DNA from: Meiothermus sp.
Lineage (GTDB): Bacteria; Deinococcota; Deinococci; Deinococcales; Thermaceae
Direction of reading: 5' to 3'
NCBI RefSeq assembly: GCF_025056915.1
Contig: NZ_JANWVH010000001.1
Location: forward strand, 1 to 64,000
DNA length: 64,000 nt
Below, piece after piece: positions 25,509-33,702 of the stretch; positions within the stretch are counted from its first letter, which is position 1, and the number at the start of each line of letters is the position of its first letter. A model generated the notes under the pieces. The model made no database searches. It was not told the origin of the DNA and was given only the letters and a program-made list of their open reading frames with translations. The translations under genes and the position numbers were made by a program.

Positions 25509-25841
25509 CTAGATGGACTGCGCCAGACGCAAAGCCAGGCGCGAAAGCTCGTTGCCGATGCTTTTGCGATCGGCGCCCTTCTCAACCACGGCTCCCAGAA
25601 AATAGCCGCCAAAAGCCACCACCAGCACCTCTCGGTGTTCGGTCGCAAGGGTGAAGCGCCGCAGGTCTCCGCCCAGGCTTCGGGTCAGGGTGCGGCTGGC
25701 CCTGGCGAGGGTGGCCAGCTCGGCAGCCAGCAGCTCCGGCTCCGGCGTTTGCTTGCCAACGCTCTCGATGACCAGCCCGTCCTGGCTGGTCAGGATGGCC
25801 TGGCGGACTCCCAGAGATACCAGGGTCTCGAGCATCTTCAC
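25509..25841 (-). CDS. Second roadblock/LC7-domain protein
   Basis: About 110 residues. MLETLVSLGVRQAILTSQDGLVIESVG, FTLATEHREVLVVAFGGYFLGAVVEKG and a C-terminal helix match the roadblock fold, although it is divergent from the neighbouring copy. The GTG at 25841 is chosen because GGGGAG lies about 6 bases upstream; ATG at 25835 or TTG at 25865 are alternatives. It is first in the roadblock-roadblock-DUF3467 unit. A regulatory or scaffold role is inferred from the family only. Confidence 0.75.
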   Translation of the reverse strand: MKMLETLVSLGVRQAILTSQDGLVIESVGKQTPEPELLAAELATLARASRTLTRSLGGDLRRFTLATEHREVLVVAFGGYFLGAVVEKGADRKSIGNELSRLALRLAQSI

Positions 25842-25948
25842 GCGCTCTCCCCCCAATCGTCCCAATCCATACGGGTTTTAGCCTAGCATAGCCCCTGCCT
25901 GGGTTTGGCCCAATTGCACCACCAAGCGTTACGTGGTCTTAGACGGCT

Positions 25949-26053
25949 TATCGCGCCCTTTCCAGGCGTAGCCGCCCGGATGGGCAGCCCCTGTTCTGTC
26001 CAGGACAAAGCTTGCTCGAGGTTGAATAGACCCAACAGGTAAAGAGCGCTCTA
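25949..26053 (+). repeat. Family A inverted-repeat element (105 bp)
   Basis: Begins TATCGCGCCCTTTCCAGGCG and ends AAAGAGCGCTCTA, TA at both ends. The inner CTGTTCTGTCCAGGACAAAGC matches the copy at 33408-33573. Its last three bases CTA are the stop codon (TAG) of recR on the minus strand. Confidence 0.85.
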
Positions 26054-26638
26054 CTGATAGCCCCGCCGATTCTCCAGCGCCCGGGCCAGGGTTACCTCGT
26101 CGGCGTACTCGAGGCTCCCGCCCACCGGCAGGCCATAGGCCAGCCGGGTCGAGCGGATGTGCCGCTGGTTCAGTCGTTCGGCCAGATAGCCCGCGGTGGC
26201 CTCGCCCTCCACGGTCATGCCGGTGGCCAGAATGACCTCAGCAACGCCCTCCAGGCGGGCAAAAAGCTTTTCCAGGTTGAGCTGCTCCGGCCCAATCCCC
26301 TCCAGGGGGTTGAGGGCGCCGCCCAGCACGTGATAGAGGCCGTTGTACTCGCCGCTGCGCTCGATGGCCATCAGGTCGGAGATGGTCTCGACCACGCAGA
26401 TGGTCGTTTTGTCGCGCTCGGGGTCGGCGCAGATGGGGCACAGCGCGTCTTCGGCCAGGTTGCCGCACGCCGGGCAGGGATGCAGGGCCCGGGCGGCCTC
26501 CAGGCTGCCCAGCAAATCTCCGGCGGTATCGGGGTTTTGAACCAGAAATAGCCCCAGCTTCTGGGCGCTTTTGGGGCCGACCCCCGGCAGACCGGCCAGG
26601 GCGCGGACAAGTTTTAGGAGCCGCTCAGGGTAGCGCAT
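26051..26638 (-). CDS. recR: Recombination protein RecR
   Basis: 195 residues, the standard RecR length. It acts with RecF and RecO to load RecA at gaps. Seen are the helix-hairpin-helix (LVRALAGLPGVGPKSAQKLGL), the zinc finger CPACGNLAEDALCPIC, the Toprim domain with VVETISDLMAIE and LGGALNPLEGIGPEQL, and a C-terminal Walker-like region LAYGLPVGGSLEYADEVTLARALENR. The ATG at 26638 gives the family N-terminus MRYPERLLKL. The stop codon TAG is provided by the end of a family A element. It follows ybaB by 51 bases in the usual ybaB-recR order; dnaX is absent. Confidence 0.97.
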   Translation of the reverse strand: MRYPERLLKLVRALAGLPGVGPKSAQKLGLFLVQNPDTAGDLLGSLEAARALHPCPACGNLAEDALCPICADPERDKTTICVVETISDLMAIERSGEYNGLYHVLGGALNPLEGIGPEQLNLEKLFARLEGVAEVILATGMTVEGEATAGYLAERLNQRHIRSTRLAYGLPVGGSLEYADEVTLARALENRRGYQ

Positions 26639-26689
26639 GGGTGGCCCGATGCTGAAGGCCAAAAGCACCAGAGGGCTTCTGGCTCTGCC

Positions 26690-27004
26690 CTAGAACATGC
26701 CCCCCAGCATGTTGCCGATGCCGCCGAGTTCGCGGCTCATCTCTTTTTCTGAGAGGTCGTGGGCCTTTTTTTGGGCATCCTGGATGGCGACCAGGAGCAG
26801 GTCTTCGAGGGCCTCGAGGTCGTCCTTGTCCACGGCTTCGGGTTTGAGCTTGACACCCTGGATCTGCCCGTGGCCGTTGGCCGTAACCTCTATTAAGCCG
26901 CCTCCTGCGCTCCCGACCACCAACATCTGGCCCAGCCTTTCTTGTACTTCAGCCGCTTTTCTCTGGGCCTTCTGGGCCTCCTTCATGATTTTCTGGATGT
27001 TCAT
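26690..27004 (-). CDS. YbaB/EbfC nucleoid-associated protein
   Basis: 104 residues. MNIQKIMKEAQKAQRKAAEVQERLGQM, VEVTANGHGQIQGVKLKPEAVD-type beta core and DLEALEDLLLVAIQDAQKKA are the YbaB/EbfC pattern, a dimeric DNA-binding protein that coats the nucleoid. GGAGG lies 7 bases before the ATG. It is upstream of recR and probably cotranscribed. Confidence 0.95.
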   Translation of the reverse strand: MNIQKIMKEAQKAQRKAAEVQERLGQMLVVGSAGGGLIEVTANGHGQIQGVKLKPEAVDKDDLEALEDLLLVAIQDAQKKAHDLSEKEMSRELGGIGNMLGGMF

Positions 27005-27058
27005 CTATGCCTCCAGCACAACGCCATCCATTATGGCATCAAGCGGCGCCCCGTACCA

Positions 27059-28273
27059 TTACCCCGGTCTGGCTTCGGCGGGCAAGCGTGGGATGCCACC
27101 CCATAAAAACACCGTGAAGGCCGCCAAAAACACTGCAACGCCGGAAAAGTACAAGACCGTCAGCACCCCCAGGCGCGGCTCCAGAACCCCGGCCAGAAAG
27201 GTGCCGACCAGAACCGCACTCTGCATGGTAGCGCCGAAAGCGGCCATAATCCGGCCCCGCAGCTCGGCGGGCGCAGCCAGTTGAATGATGGAGCGGGCCG
27301 GAACGATAAACATGGTGTTCAGAATGCCCAGGGCAACCATGGCGACCCCGGCCCAGACCGGGACAGGAAAAAGGCCGGTGGAGGCCAGAAAAAGCCCCCA
27401 AGCCCCAAGCCCCAGCAAAAACACCGTCTCGCGGGATAGGCGCTTAATCAGGGGCATGGTCACGAACAAGCCCACGATGGCCCCTCCGGCCATCAGGCCC
27501 TCCAGCACCCCAAAGCCCTGAACCCCAATTTTGAGCGCGCCCACCGCATACACAATCCCCAAAGCGCCCTCCACCGAGCCGAAAGCAGCAGCCAGGGCCA
27601 GGGTGCCAATGGTTCGGCGAAGGGTGGGGTTTTGCCAGAGCGGGCGAAGGCCCTCTGCCACGGCAGCAAAGTAATTGCCTTTGCCTGCCTTGCCCGGCAG
27701 GGGGGGTAAAAGGGTTAGCAGGCCAGCTGCCACCAGGTATGAAGCGGCATCAATCCAGAAAGCGGGCGCAGGGCCCACATTCGCGACCAGAACGCCCGCG
27801 AGGGCTACAAAGGTCACGTCTGCAAAACGATTGGCAAAGTTCATCAGCCCGTTGGCTTCGTCCAGCGCCCTCTCGGGTACGACATCCGGGATGGCGCTGT
27901 TGCTGGCCGAGTAATAGACCGACTCAAAAGCCGACATCAGAAATGCAATGACCATCAGGAGGGGCATCGAGCCAATGGCAAAAAGCGGGATGCAGGCGAC
28001 CAGGAGGGCCCGGGCCAGGTCGGAGAAAACCATCAGGATGCGCCGGTCATAGCGGTCGGCCAGGGGCCCGAGCAGCGGCCCAAGCGCCGCGCTGGCCAGA
28101 AACTGGGCCCCCAAAATCAGGGAGACCCAGACCGCATTTTGCGACTCCTGGTAGGCCACAAAGAGCAGCGCGACGCGGTGGATTTTGCTGCCAACCAGCG
28201 ATATGAGGGTGGATAGGAATAGCCAGCGAAATCCGGGAAGCCACAATGCTTTCCACATAGGTGCAGTCATCAT
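27059..28273 (-). CDS. Major facilitator superfamily transporter (MFS_3/enterobactin-exporter type)
   Basis: 404 residues with about 12 transmembrane helices and the MFS motif A variant GPLADRYDRRILMVFSD in loop 2-3. The sequence SAFESVYYSASNSAIPDVVPERALDEANGL is typical of the MFS_3 drug/siderophore exporters. The substrate is unknown. The start is one of two adjacent ATGs (28273 or 28270); TATGCT about 9 bases upstream and TTGACA right after it make the promoter region AT-rich. The gene is alone; its neighbour at 28431 is also on the minus strand, with 157 bases between. Confidence 0.88.
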   Translation of the reverse strand: MMTAPMWKALWLPGFRWLFLSTLISLVGSKIHRVALLFVAYQESQNAVWVSLILGAQFLASAALGPLLGPLADRYDRRILMVFSDLARALLVACIPLFAIGSMPLLMVIAFLMSAFESVYYSASNSAIPDVVPERALDEANGLMNFANRFADVTFVALAGVLVANVGPAPAFWIDAASYLVAAGLLTLLPPLPGKAGKGNYFAAVAEGLRPLWQNPTLRRTIGTLALAAAFGSVEGALGIVYAVGALKIGVQGFGVLEGLMAGGAIVGLFVTMPLIKRLSRETVFLLGLGAWGLFLASTGLFPVPVWAGVAMVALGILNTMFIVPARSIIQLAAPAELRGRIMAAFGATMQSAVLVGTFLAGVLEPRLGVLTVLYFSGVAVFLAAFTVFLWGGIPRLPAEARPG

Positions 28274-28430
28274 AAACTGTCAAGCATACATCGTAAACAT
28301 AAACCAAGTTCACTCTTTGATGGAAAGCTGACCATTCATAGGGCTGCTTAGGCACACAGGGTGGCCCCACCCTCGCAACGCTTTGCAGGATGCCATCCCG
28401 GCAGAACACCGCCTTTTTTCAAAGCCGTCC

Positions 28431-30230
28431 TCAGGGAACGGCGTGGTTCTGGGGCTGGATGCTAACCAGGCTGTGGGCGACCCGCGCGCCTTCCCGCGCC
28501 AGCACCAATCCGCCTTCGGGCAGCATCCAGATCATTAAGTCGAGCAGTTTGCGGGGCACCAGCCCGGTTGAAGAGACGTAGATGGCATCGTCCTGGTAGC
28601 GCAGTGAAAGCACTGCGCTGCCCTCCTTGATGGTGCTGGGGCTGTCCCCCACGGTTGTGGAGCTGACGTTCTCGCCCAGGGTATCGCGGGAGGGCGGGCT
28701 GAACCCCAGCCACTCGGAGAGCTCGAGCTGCAAAACCTGGGCATAGCTTTCGAGCTCGAGGGCCCGGGCCACTTCGGCCAGATACGCAATCCAGTTCGAG
28801 TGCTTTTCGATGCGGCCCTTGACTACCTCGAGGCCCTTGCGGGCAAAGTCCTGGAGGTTGTCTATGGGCGCTTCGCCATATTTACTGGCCGTTTCGGGGC
28901 TGAACAGCCCGTAGTTGACCTCGCCCTTGAACCGGGCCGAAAGCGCCCGCAGCAGGCGCAGGTAGGCATAGTGGTTTTCCGGCCACATCAGGAAGGCCAG
29001 GACCCGACCCTCGGCCAGGAGATTGGAAAGGGTGGCTGCCTCGCGGGGCTCGATGCGCAGGTGCAGGTAGTCCTGGTAGCGGATCACGTGCAGCTCTGCA
29101 TCCGGCAGGGTCAGGCTGAAGGCCGCATCTTCTTCAATCATGCGCTCCTGCCCGTCCACGCTCAGACCAAAGAGCTTACCGGCCTGCGAGATGCCAATTT
29201 CGTGGTTCCAGAAGTAGAAGCGCTGCGGCATCAGGCGCAAGTTGAGGGCTTTGGCATCGGGGGGAACGCTCTGAAGCCCAAACTCCGGGCTCTGGCTGCC
29301 CAGGATTTTGGGTGGAATTTGGGGCCAGCTGGCCTCGCCCCGGGGGCTGGGCAGGTAGCGGGTCAGCAGGGTGGTCAGGCGCTCGATGGCTGCCGAAAAG
29401 CGACCCCGGTCTTCTTCCATGACCAAAGACATGCGGCGCTCCTCCGCCGCTGCGGCGTGCAGCCGCTCTTCTAAAGCTCGAATTTCGCCGATGCTCAGCT
29501 TCTGGCGGTGGGCCTCCTCCAGCGCCCGCCGCAGGGTTTCTGAGCTGGGCCCGCGGATACTGGTGCGCAGCGAGCCCTCGCTCTCCAGCACCCGCCGGGC
29601 AAAGCGCCGGAGGTACGGCACGGTTTCTTCGGGGGGGAGCTTGAGCTTGCCGGAGAGCGCAAAGGCCTCGCGGAAAAGTTCCAGCAGCATGTTTTTGGCA
29701 ATTTGGATGTCTTCGAGGTGCACCCGGGGGTCCGAGACGCTGGGGATGGGATGGGAAAGGGTAAAGCGCGACAGGTTGTAGTCCTGGGCAAACTGGGGGC
29801 TTCTGGAGTAGGCCTCGAGGTTTTGCAGGATGGCATAGGTCATGCGCAGCTCGTCGCGCTTGCCGTGATTGAAGGTCTTGGCGGTGCGCAGAAGTTCGCG
29901 CTCGAGCCGGCTCCAGTACACGGCCTCGGCCAGCTTTTCCAGGGCCTCTTGCTCGGGGCTGAGTTGGGCCGCCTCCTCTTCGATCAGAATCATGCCCAGG
30001 TCGGGGGCGCTGCCCTCGTCCACGGTGGTCTTGTAGCCGGGTCGGTGGGCCTTGAAGCGCGCATCAATATCCCGAAACTTTTTGGCCAGGGGGCCCGGCA
30101 GGTTGGACTGAATTAAGGTCTGGCGCAGACGGGTCAGGCCCGCCATTCCCCCCTTGGGTTCGGTGCCAGCAACAAGGTCGTCAACCTTGTATTCATATAG
30201 CTCGAGTAATTCAACCAAGCCCGCCTTCAT
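28431..30230 (-). CDS. Large cytoplasmic protein of unknown function, divergent from PP2C/kinase genes
   Basis: 599 residues with no signal peptide or transmembrane helix. Residues 90-300 are largely helical and charged (for example ERELLRTAKTFNHGKRDELRMTYAIL). The C-terminal half mixes beta segments such as YFWNHEIGISQAGKLFGLSVDGQ and ELHVIRYQDYLHLRIEP, ending with DDAIYVSSTGLVPRKLLDLMIWMLPEGG. I recognise no family. It shares a bidirectional -10 region with the PP2C phosphatase gene (TATAAT 9 bases before its ATG, apparently leaderless). That placement suggests a shared pathway, perhaps as substrate or regulator of the kinase; this is inference. Confidence 0.85.
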   Translation of the reverse strand: MKAGLVELLELYEYKVDDLVAGTEPKGGMAGLTRLRQTLIQSNLPGPLAKKFRDIDARFKAHRPGYKTTVDEGSAPDLGMILIEEEAAQLSPEQEALEKLAEAVYWSRLERELLRTAKTFNHGKRDELRMTYAILQNLEAYSRSPQFAQDYNLSRFTLSHPIPSVSDPRVHLEDIQIAKNMLLELFREAFALSGKLKLPPEETVPYLRRFARRVLESEGSLRTSIRGPSSETLRRALEEAHRQKLSIGEIRALEERLHAAAAEERRMSLVMEEDRGRFSAAIERLTTLLTRYLPSPRGEASWPQIPPKILGSQSPEFGLQSVPPDAKALNLRLMPQRFYFWNHEIGISQAGKLFGLSVDGQERMIEEDAAFSLTLPDAELHVIRYQDYLHLRIEPREAATLSNLLAEGRVLAFLMWPENHYAYLRLLRALSARFKGEVNYGLFSPETASKYGEAPIDNLQDFARKGLEVVKGRIEKHSNWIAYLAEVARALELESYAQVLQLELSEWLGFSPPSRDTLGENVSSTTVGDSPSTIKEGSAVLSLRYQDDAIYVSSTGLVPRKLLDLMIWMLPEGGLVLAREGARVAHSLVSIQPQNHAVP

Positions 30231-30238
30231 TCAAACGG

Positions 30239-30245
30239 TATTATA
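30239..30245. promoter_or_regulatory. Overlapping divergent -10 boxes
   Basis: TATTATA serves both directions: TATTAT (30239-30244) lies 8 bases before the plus-strand ATG of the PP2C gene, and its complement TATAAT (30245 to 30240) lies 9 bases before the minus-strand ATG of the 599-residue gene. Neither side has a clear ribosome site or a good -35 box. The two polymerases could not occupy this site together. Confidence 0.6.
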
Positions 30246-30252
30246 AGGTGTC

Positions 30253-31011
30253 ATGCGATTGGCACGGCTCGAAATTGCCACAGAATCCAATATCGGTCGT
30301 CGTCGTCGAAACAACGAGGACTTTCATCGTGTGGCGGTGCATCCAACCCCTGCCGGCAACCTGGTTTTGCTGGCCGTAGCCGATGGTATGGGCGGGGCCG
30401 AAGCCGGTGAGCTGGCCAGCAAGCTGGCCATCGAGGGGGTCAGCTCAGCGGCCAAATCCTACGCCGAGCATGCGGCCACGGGCCGCCCTGGGGTGGGGCT
30501 CAACCTGGTCATGGACAAAGCCTTCAAGCTATCCCAGCGGCGCATCTTGCAAGAGGGCGAGCGGGTGCCCTCGCGCAAGGGCATGGGCACCACCCTCACC
30601 GCCGTCATGCTGACCGAGTGGAACCGGCAAGCCGTGATTGGGCATGTGGGCGATACCCGCGCCTACCGCTACTCCTCGGGGCGCTGGACCCTGCTGACCC
30701 AGGATCACTCCTGGGTGGCCCAGCAGGTGCGCCAGGGGGTGCTCACCGCCGACCAGGCCGAAGACCACCCCTGGAAGCACATGCTGACCCAGGCCCTGGG
30801 GCTGTCCGACGTTCGGCACGACATTACGGCGGTGAACTTTGCCCCTGGCGAGGTGCTGGTGCTGGCCACCGATGGACTCTACGGCCTGGTGCCGCCCGAG
30901 GAATGGAGCATTACCGGCGATTTGCAATCGGCCCTGGAGAGCTGGGTCAGCAAGGCCCTGGTGCGGGGTGGCACCGACAACATCACGGTGGTTGCAGCGA
31001 GGTTTAAATGA
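30253..31011 (+). CDS. PP2C-type Ser/Thr protein phosphatase
   Basis: 252 residues, a single cytoplasmic PPM/PP2C domain. Metal and substrate motifs are intact: RRRRNNEDF, VADGMGGAEAGE, GMGTTLTAVML, IGHVGDTRAYRY, LTQDHSWV, VLATDGLYGLV and GTDNITVVAA. It removes phosphate from Ser/Thr residues and typically reverses the partner kinase. Its stop overlaps the kinase start as ATGA, so phosphatase and kinase are translationally coupled. The mRNA appears leaderless. Confidence 0.96.
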   Translation: MRLARLEIATESNIGRRRRNNEDFHRVAVHPTPAGNLVLLAVADGMGGAEAGELASKLAIEGVSSAAKSYAEHAATGRPGVGLNLVMDKAFKLSQRRILQEGERVPSRKGMGTTLTAVMLTEWNRQAVIGHVGDTRAYRYSSGRWTLLTQDHSWVAQQVRQGVLTADQAEDHPWKHMLTQALGLSDVRHDITAVNFAPGEVLVLATDGLYGLVPPEEWSITGDLQSALESWVSKALVRGGTDNITVVAARFK

Positions 31012-33032
31012 GCTACCTGATTGCTTTGTTGTTGGTCGGTGTCTCCGCCGCGCTCATCTTGCGCACGGGACGCACCTGGCTGATGCTGGCGTCCATGGTA
31101 TTGGTGCTGGGCGGTCTGGTGGTGCTGGGGGCAGAGCCTTTGGTGTTGGTGGCCGCACTGGTGCTGGGCCTGGCTTCGATGTGGGTGCCCAAGTCCACCC
31201 GGGTGGCCTTTAAGCCCCGCCCCAAGCCCGCCCCCCGCCCCCCCAAGACCAAGCCCAACTCGAAGGTGTCGCTGGGCAACAGCGTAACCGGCCTCGAGGC
31301 CCTCTACGATATTCAGGAAAAGGTCGGTATTGGCGGCATGGCCACCGTCTACAAGGCCCGCAGCAAGAAAGATGGCCGCCTGATTGCGCTCAAGATTCCC
31401 CAGGAAAAATACATCGGCGACCCGCGCTTTGTGCGGCGCTTTCACCGCGAGGCCGAACTGCTGGCCCACCTCGACCATCCGGGCATTGTGAAGGTTTACG
31501 ACCACGGCAACCAGGGCGACACCCACTACATCGCCATGGAATTTCTCGATGGGGAGGGGCTGGATCGCCTGATTGAGAGCAAGCGCCTGGGCATCAGGAG
31601 CATCGTGGAGGTGATGAGCCGGGTCGCCGAGGCCCTGCAACACATTCATGCCCAGGGCATCATCCACCGCGATATCAAACCTGGCAACATCATGGTGCTC
31701 AAGAACGCCGTGCGCGACGACGGCAGCGTGGATCCTCGAGGCGTGCGGCTGATGGACTTTGGGATTGCCGCCGGTAAAGTGCTGACCCGGCTGACCATCA
31801 CCGGGGCCCGCATCGGCACCCCGGTTTACATGAGTCCCGAACAGGCCAAGGGTCAGCGCATTGACCACAAATCCGACATCTACAGCTTTGGGGTGGTGTT
31901 TTATGAGGCCCTGTGCGGGCAGCCGCCCTTCCAGGGGGCCTACGAGGCGGTCATTCACCAGCAGATTACCCAGATGCCCGCTCCCCCCAAGCAGATCAAC
32001 CCCGATATCCCGCAGGTGCTCTCCGATCTGGTGTACCGCATGCTGGAAAAAGACCCGGATAAGCGCCCCGGCCTGGAAGCGGTGCTGGAGGTGCTGCGCG
32101 GCAAGTGGCAGGAAGACCCGGGCCTCTCGGCCCCCGTCTACCTGGCCCTGGCCGTCGAGACCAAGAAGGGCACCCTGCGCCTGATGGACCTGCACGGCAC
32201 CCTGATGCGGATGTGGAGCGGGGTAGGCAGCGGGCGGGGCATGTTCCCCTCGCCCCCGCTCTCGCTTTCGGTGGACAAGAACGGCGGTTTCTGGATTAGC
32301 CTGTTCGAGTATGGTGGGGGTGCGGTACGGCTGGTGCACCGCTTCGATGTGGAGGGTGAGTTGACCCATTCGATTGCACCTTACGGAATGAAGCTGGGCG
32401 AACTGCTCTACCCCATCTCGCTGGCGGCGGTTCCCGACGGCCTGCTGGTGCTGGACGGCGAGGCCTGCACCATCACCCGCTTCGACCTCGAGGGCAATCC
32501 CGTAACCCGGTTTGGTGGCTCCGGACAGGGCCGGGGTACCTTCGAGTCGCCCCGGGCCTTGCTGGCCAGTCGCAAGTACATCTTTGTTCTTGACTACGGC
32601 AACCGCCAGGTGCAGCGTCTGGAGCATAGCGGCCAGTATGTCTCGCGCTACGCCTTCCGCAAGAGCCGGGAGTCGCAGGAACTGCGGCTGCTGGGCGGCC
32701 TGGGCCTGACCCCCGACGAACAGCTCCTGATCTACGATTCAGACAGCCAGAAAATCCGCAAACTGTCCCTCGAGGGCGAGGTCTTGCTCTCGCTTCCGCT
32801 GCCGGTGGCCGAGGGCGAAGACCCCACCAGCCAGGTGGAGATGGTGGTACACGACGACATCGTCTATGCCATTCGCCGGGGAGGTACCAAGATTCACAGA
32901 ATCAAGCTGAGCGGCGAGACCCTCCCCAGCCTGGAAGCCTATGCCCCCCTGCGGGGCATCGCCTGCTGGCACAACACCCTGAAGGCCAAAGCCGAAGTGC
33001 CCGTTGACCTCTCGGCCCAGGCCTTTGACTAG
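31008..33032 (+). CDS. Membrane Ser/Thr protein kinase with C-terminal beta-propeller
   Basis: 674 residues. Three N-terminal transmembrane helices (about 2-18, 24-41, 44-60) are followed by a basic/Pro-rich linker and a complete Hanks-type kinase (about 97-360). Its motifs are GIGGMATVYKA, ATP-binding Lys in ALKIP, HREAELLAHL, HRDIKPGN near 220, DFGIA near 250 and the MSPEQ activation end. Residues about 375-660 form NHL-like propeller repeats (for example VTRFGGSGQGRGTFESPRALLA, YIFVLDYGNRQVQRL). No transmembrane helix separates kinase and propeller, so both should be cytoplasmic, unlike PknD, where the propeller is outside. Coupled to the PP2C gene by ATGA. Confidence 0.94.
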   Translation: MSYLIALLLVGVSAALILRTGRTWLMLASMVLVLGGLVVLGAEPLVLVAALVLGLASMWVPKSTRVAFKPRPKPAPRPPKTKPNSKVSLGNSVTGLEALYDIQEKVGIGGMATVYKARSKKDGRLIALKIPQEKYIGDPRFVRRFHREAELLAHLDHPGIVKVYDHGNQGDTHYIAMEFLDGEGLDRLIESKRLGIRSIVEVMSRVAEALQHIHAQGIIHRDIKPGNIMVLKNAVRDDGSVDPRGVRLMDFGIAAGKVLTRLTITGARIGTPVYMSPEQAKGQRIDHKSDIYSFGVVFYEALCGQPPFQGAYEAVIHQQITQMPAPPKQINPDIPQVLSDLVYRMLEKDPDKRPGLEAVLEVLRGKWQEDPGLSAPVYLALAVETKKGTLRLMDLHGTLMRMWSGVGSGRGMFPSPPLSLSVDKNGGFWISLFEYGGGAVRLVHRFDVEGELTHSIAPYGMKLGELLYPISLAAVPDGLLVLDGEACTITRFDLEGNPVTRFGGSGQGRGTFESPRALLASRKYIFVLDYGNRQVQRLEHSGQYVSRYAFRKSRESQELRLLGGLGLTPDEQLLIYDSDSQKIRKLSLEGEVLLSLPLPVAEGEDPTSQVEMVVHDDIVYAIRRGGTKIHRIKLSGETLPSLEAYAPLRGIACWHNTLKAKAEVPVDLSAQAFD

Positions 33033-33145
33033 CGAACCTCAAGCTGAAAGCGGCGGTCGAAACCAGGAAAACGCCCGGCGCCTGCGTTCAATATCGGGGA
33101 GGTAGTCTTCCATTTGCGCTTGATGCCTGATGCCAGCTTTTGGTG

Positions 33146-33366
33146 TACGACCAAATCTCCCTCAAAGCGACCCCTAAAGCCAGAATGGGGCCCTACGACC
33201 TCGAAGGGGCAGGCAGAACCCTGAAGGCAGCGGGTACCCTTGGCTGGAGCACCCACGCCTTCTGCCGAGTGGCATCTCGTCCAGCTTGCCGGGGTCAGAT
33301 AACCTTGCTTCTAGTCTTGGATTCAGGAGGCTTTATTTGTTACCTCGTCGTGGATTTTGTGTAAAG
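33146..33366 (+). repeat. Family B repeat element (about 221 bp)
   Basis: Starts TACGACCAAATCTCCCTCAA and ends GGATTTTGTGTAAA, imperfect terminal inverted repeats. It matches the copy at 20737-20956 along its length at about 80% by eye. No open frame is shared with that copy. A family A element starts 41 bases downstream. Bases 33033-33145 hold nothing recognised. Confidence 0.8.
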
Positions 33367-33407
33367 CAATTCATGAGGTCGGACAAGCTGGGAGGGGGCG
33401 ATCGGCT

Positions 33408-33573
33408 TATCGCGCCCTTCACAGGCGTGGCCGCCCATGAAAACGAGAAGGGACTAGTGTCTGCGTTGCGTCTGGGCCGAGGCGCATGTTTTCGAGTTTC
33501 CAGGCCGCCACTATTCTGTCCAGGACAAAGCTTTCTTATATTTCGAATGGCTCTAAATGTGAAGAGCGCTCTA
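33408..33573 (+). repeat. Family A inverted-repeat element (166 bp, full size)
   Basis: Runs from TATCGCGCCCTTCACAGGCG to ATGTGAAGAGCGCTCTA with TA at both ends. The central part includes CATGAAAACGAGAAGGGAC and CGCATGTTTTCGAGTTTCC, whose GAAAAC/GTTTTC arms pair. It is colinear with 24679-24841 in the opposite orientation. Confidence 0.88.
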
Positions 33574-33690
33574 GGTTGTGGGCTGGCCGCTGCCTCAGTG
33601 CTTCTGTTGTTTGCACAGGGCCCAAGCAATGGTGGCATGGTTGCGGACTGAATTTAGCCCTGCCTCACAGCCGGGTTTTGGCAAAAACAC

Positions 33691-33696
33691 CATACT
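33691..33696 (+). promoter_or_regulatory. -10 box of the first peroxiredoxin gene
   Basis: CATACT lies 6 bases before the ATG at 33703 with no ribosome site between, indicating a leaderless mRNA. A possible -35 (TTTTGG at 33675-33680) is weak. Confidence 0.45.
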
Positions 33697-33702
33697 GAAC
33701 CC

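Noticed and set aside
30879-32627. 582-codon minus-strand frame across PP2C and kinase
   Set aside because: Antisense to two genes with intact catalytic motifs; no ribosome site and no recognisable protein.
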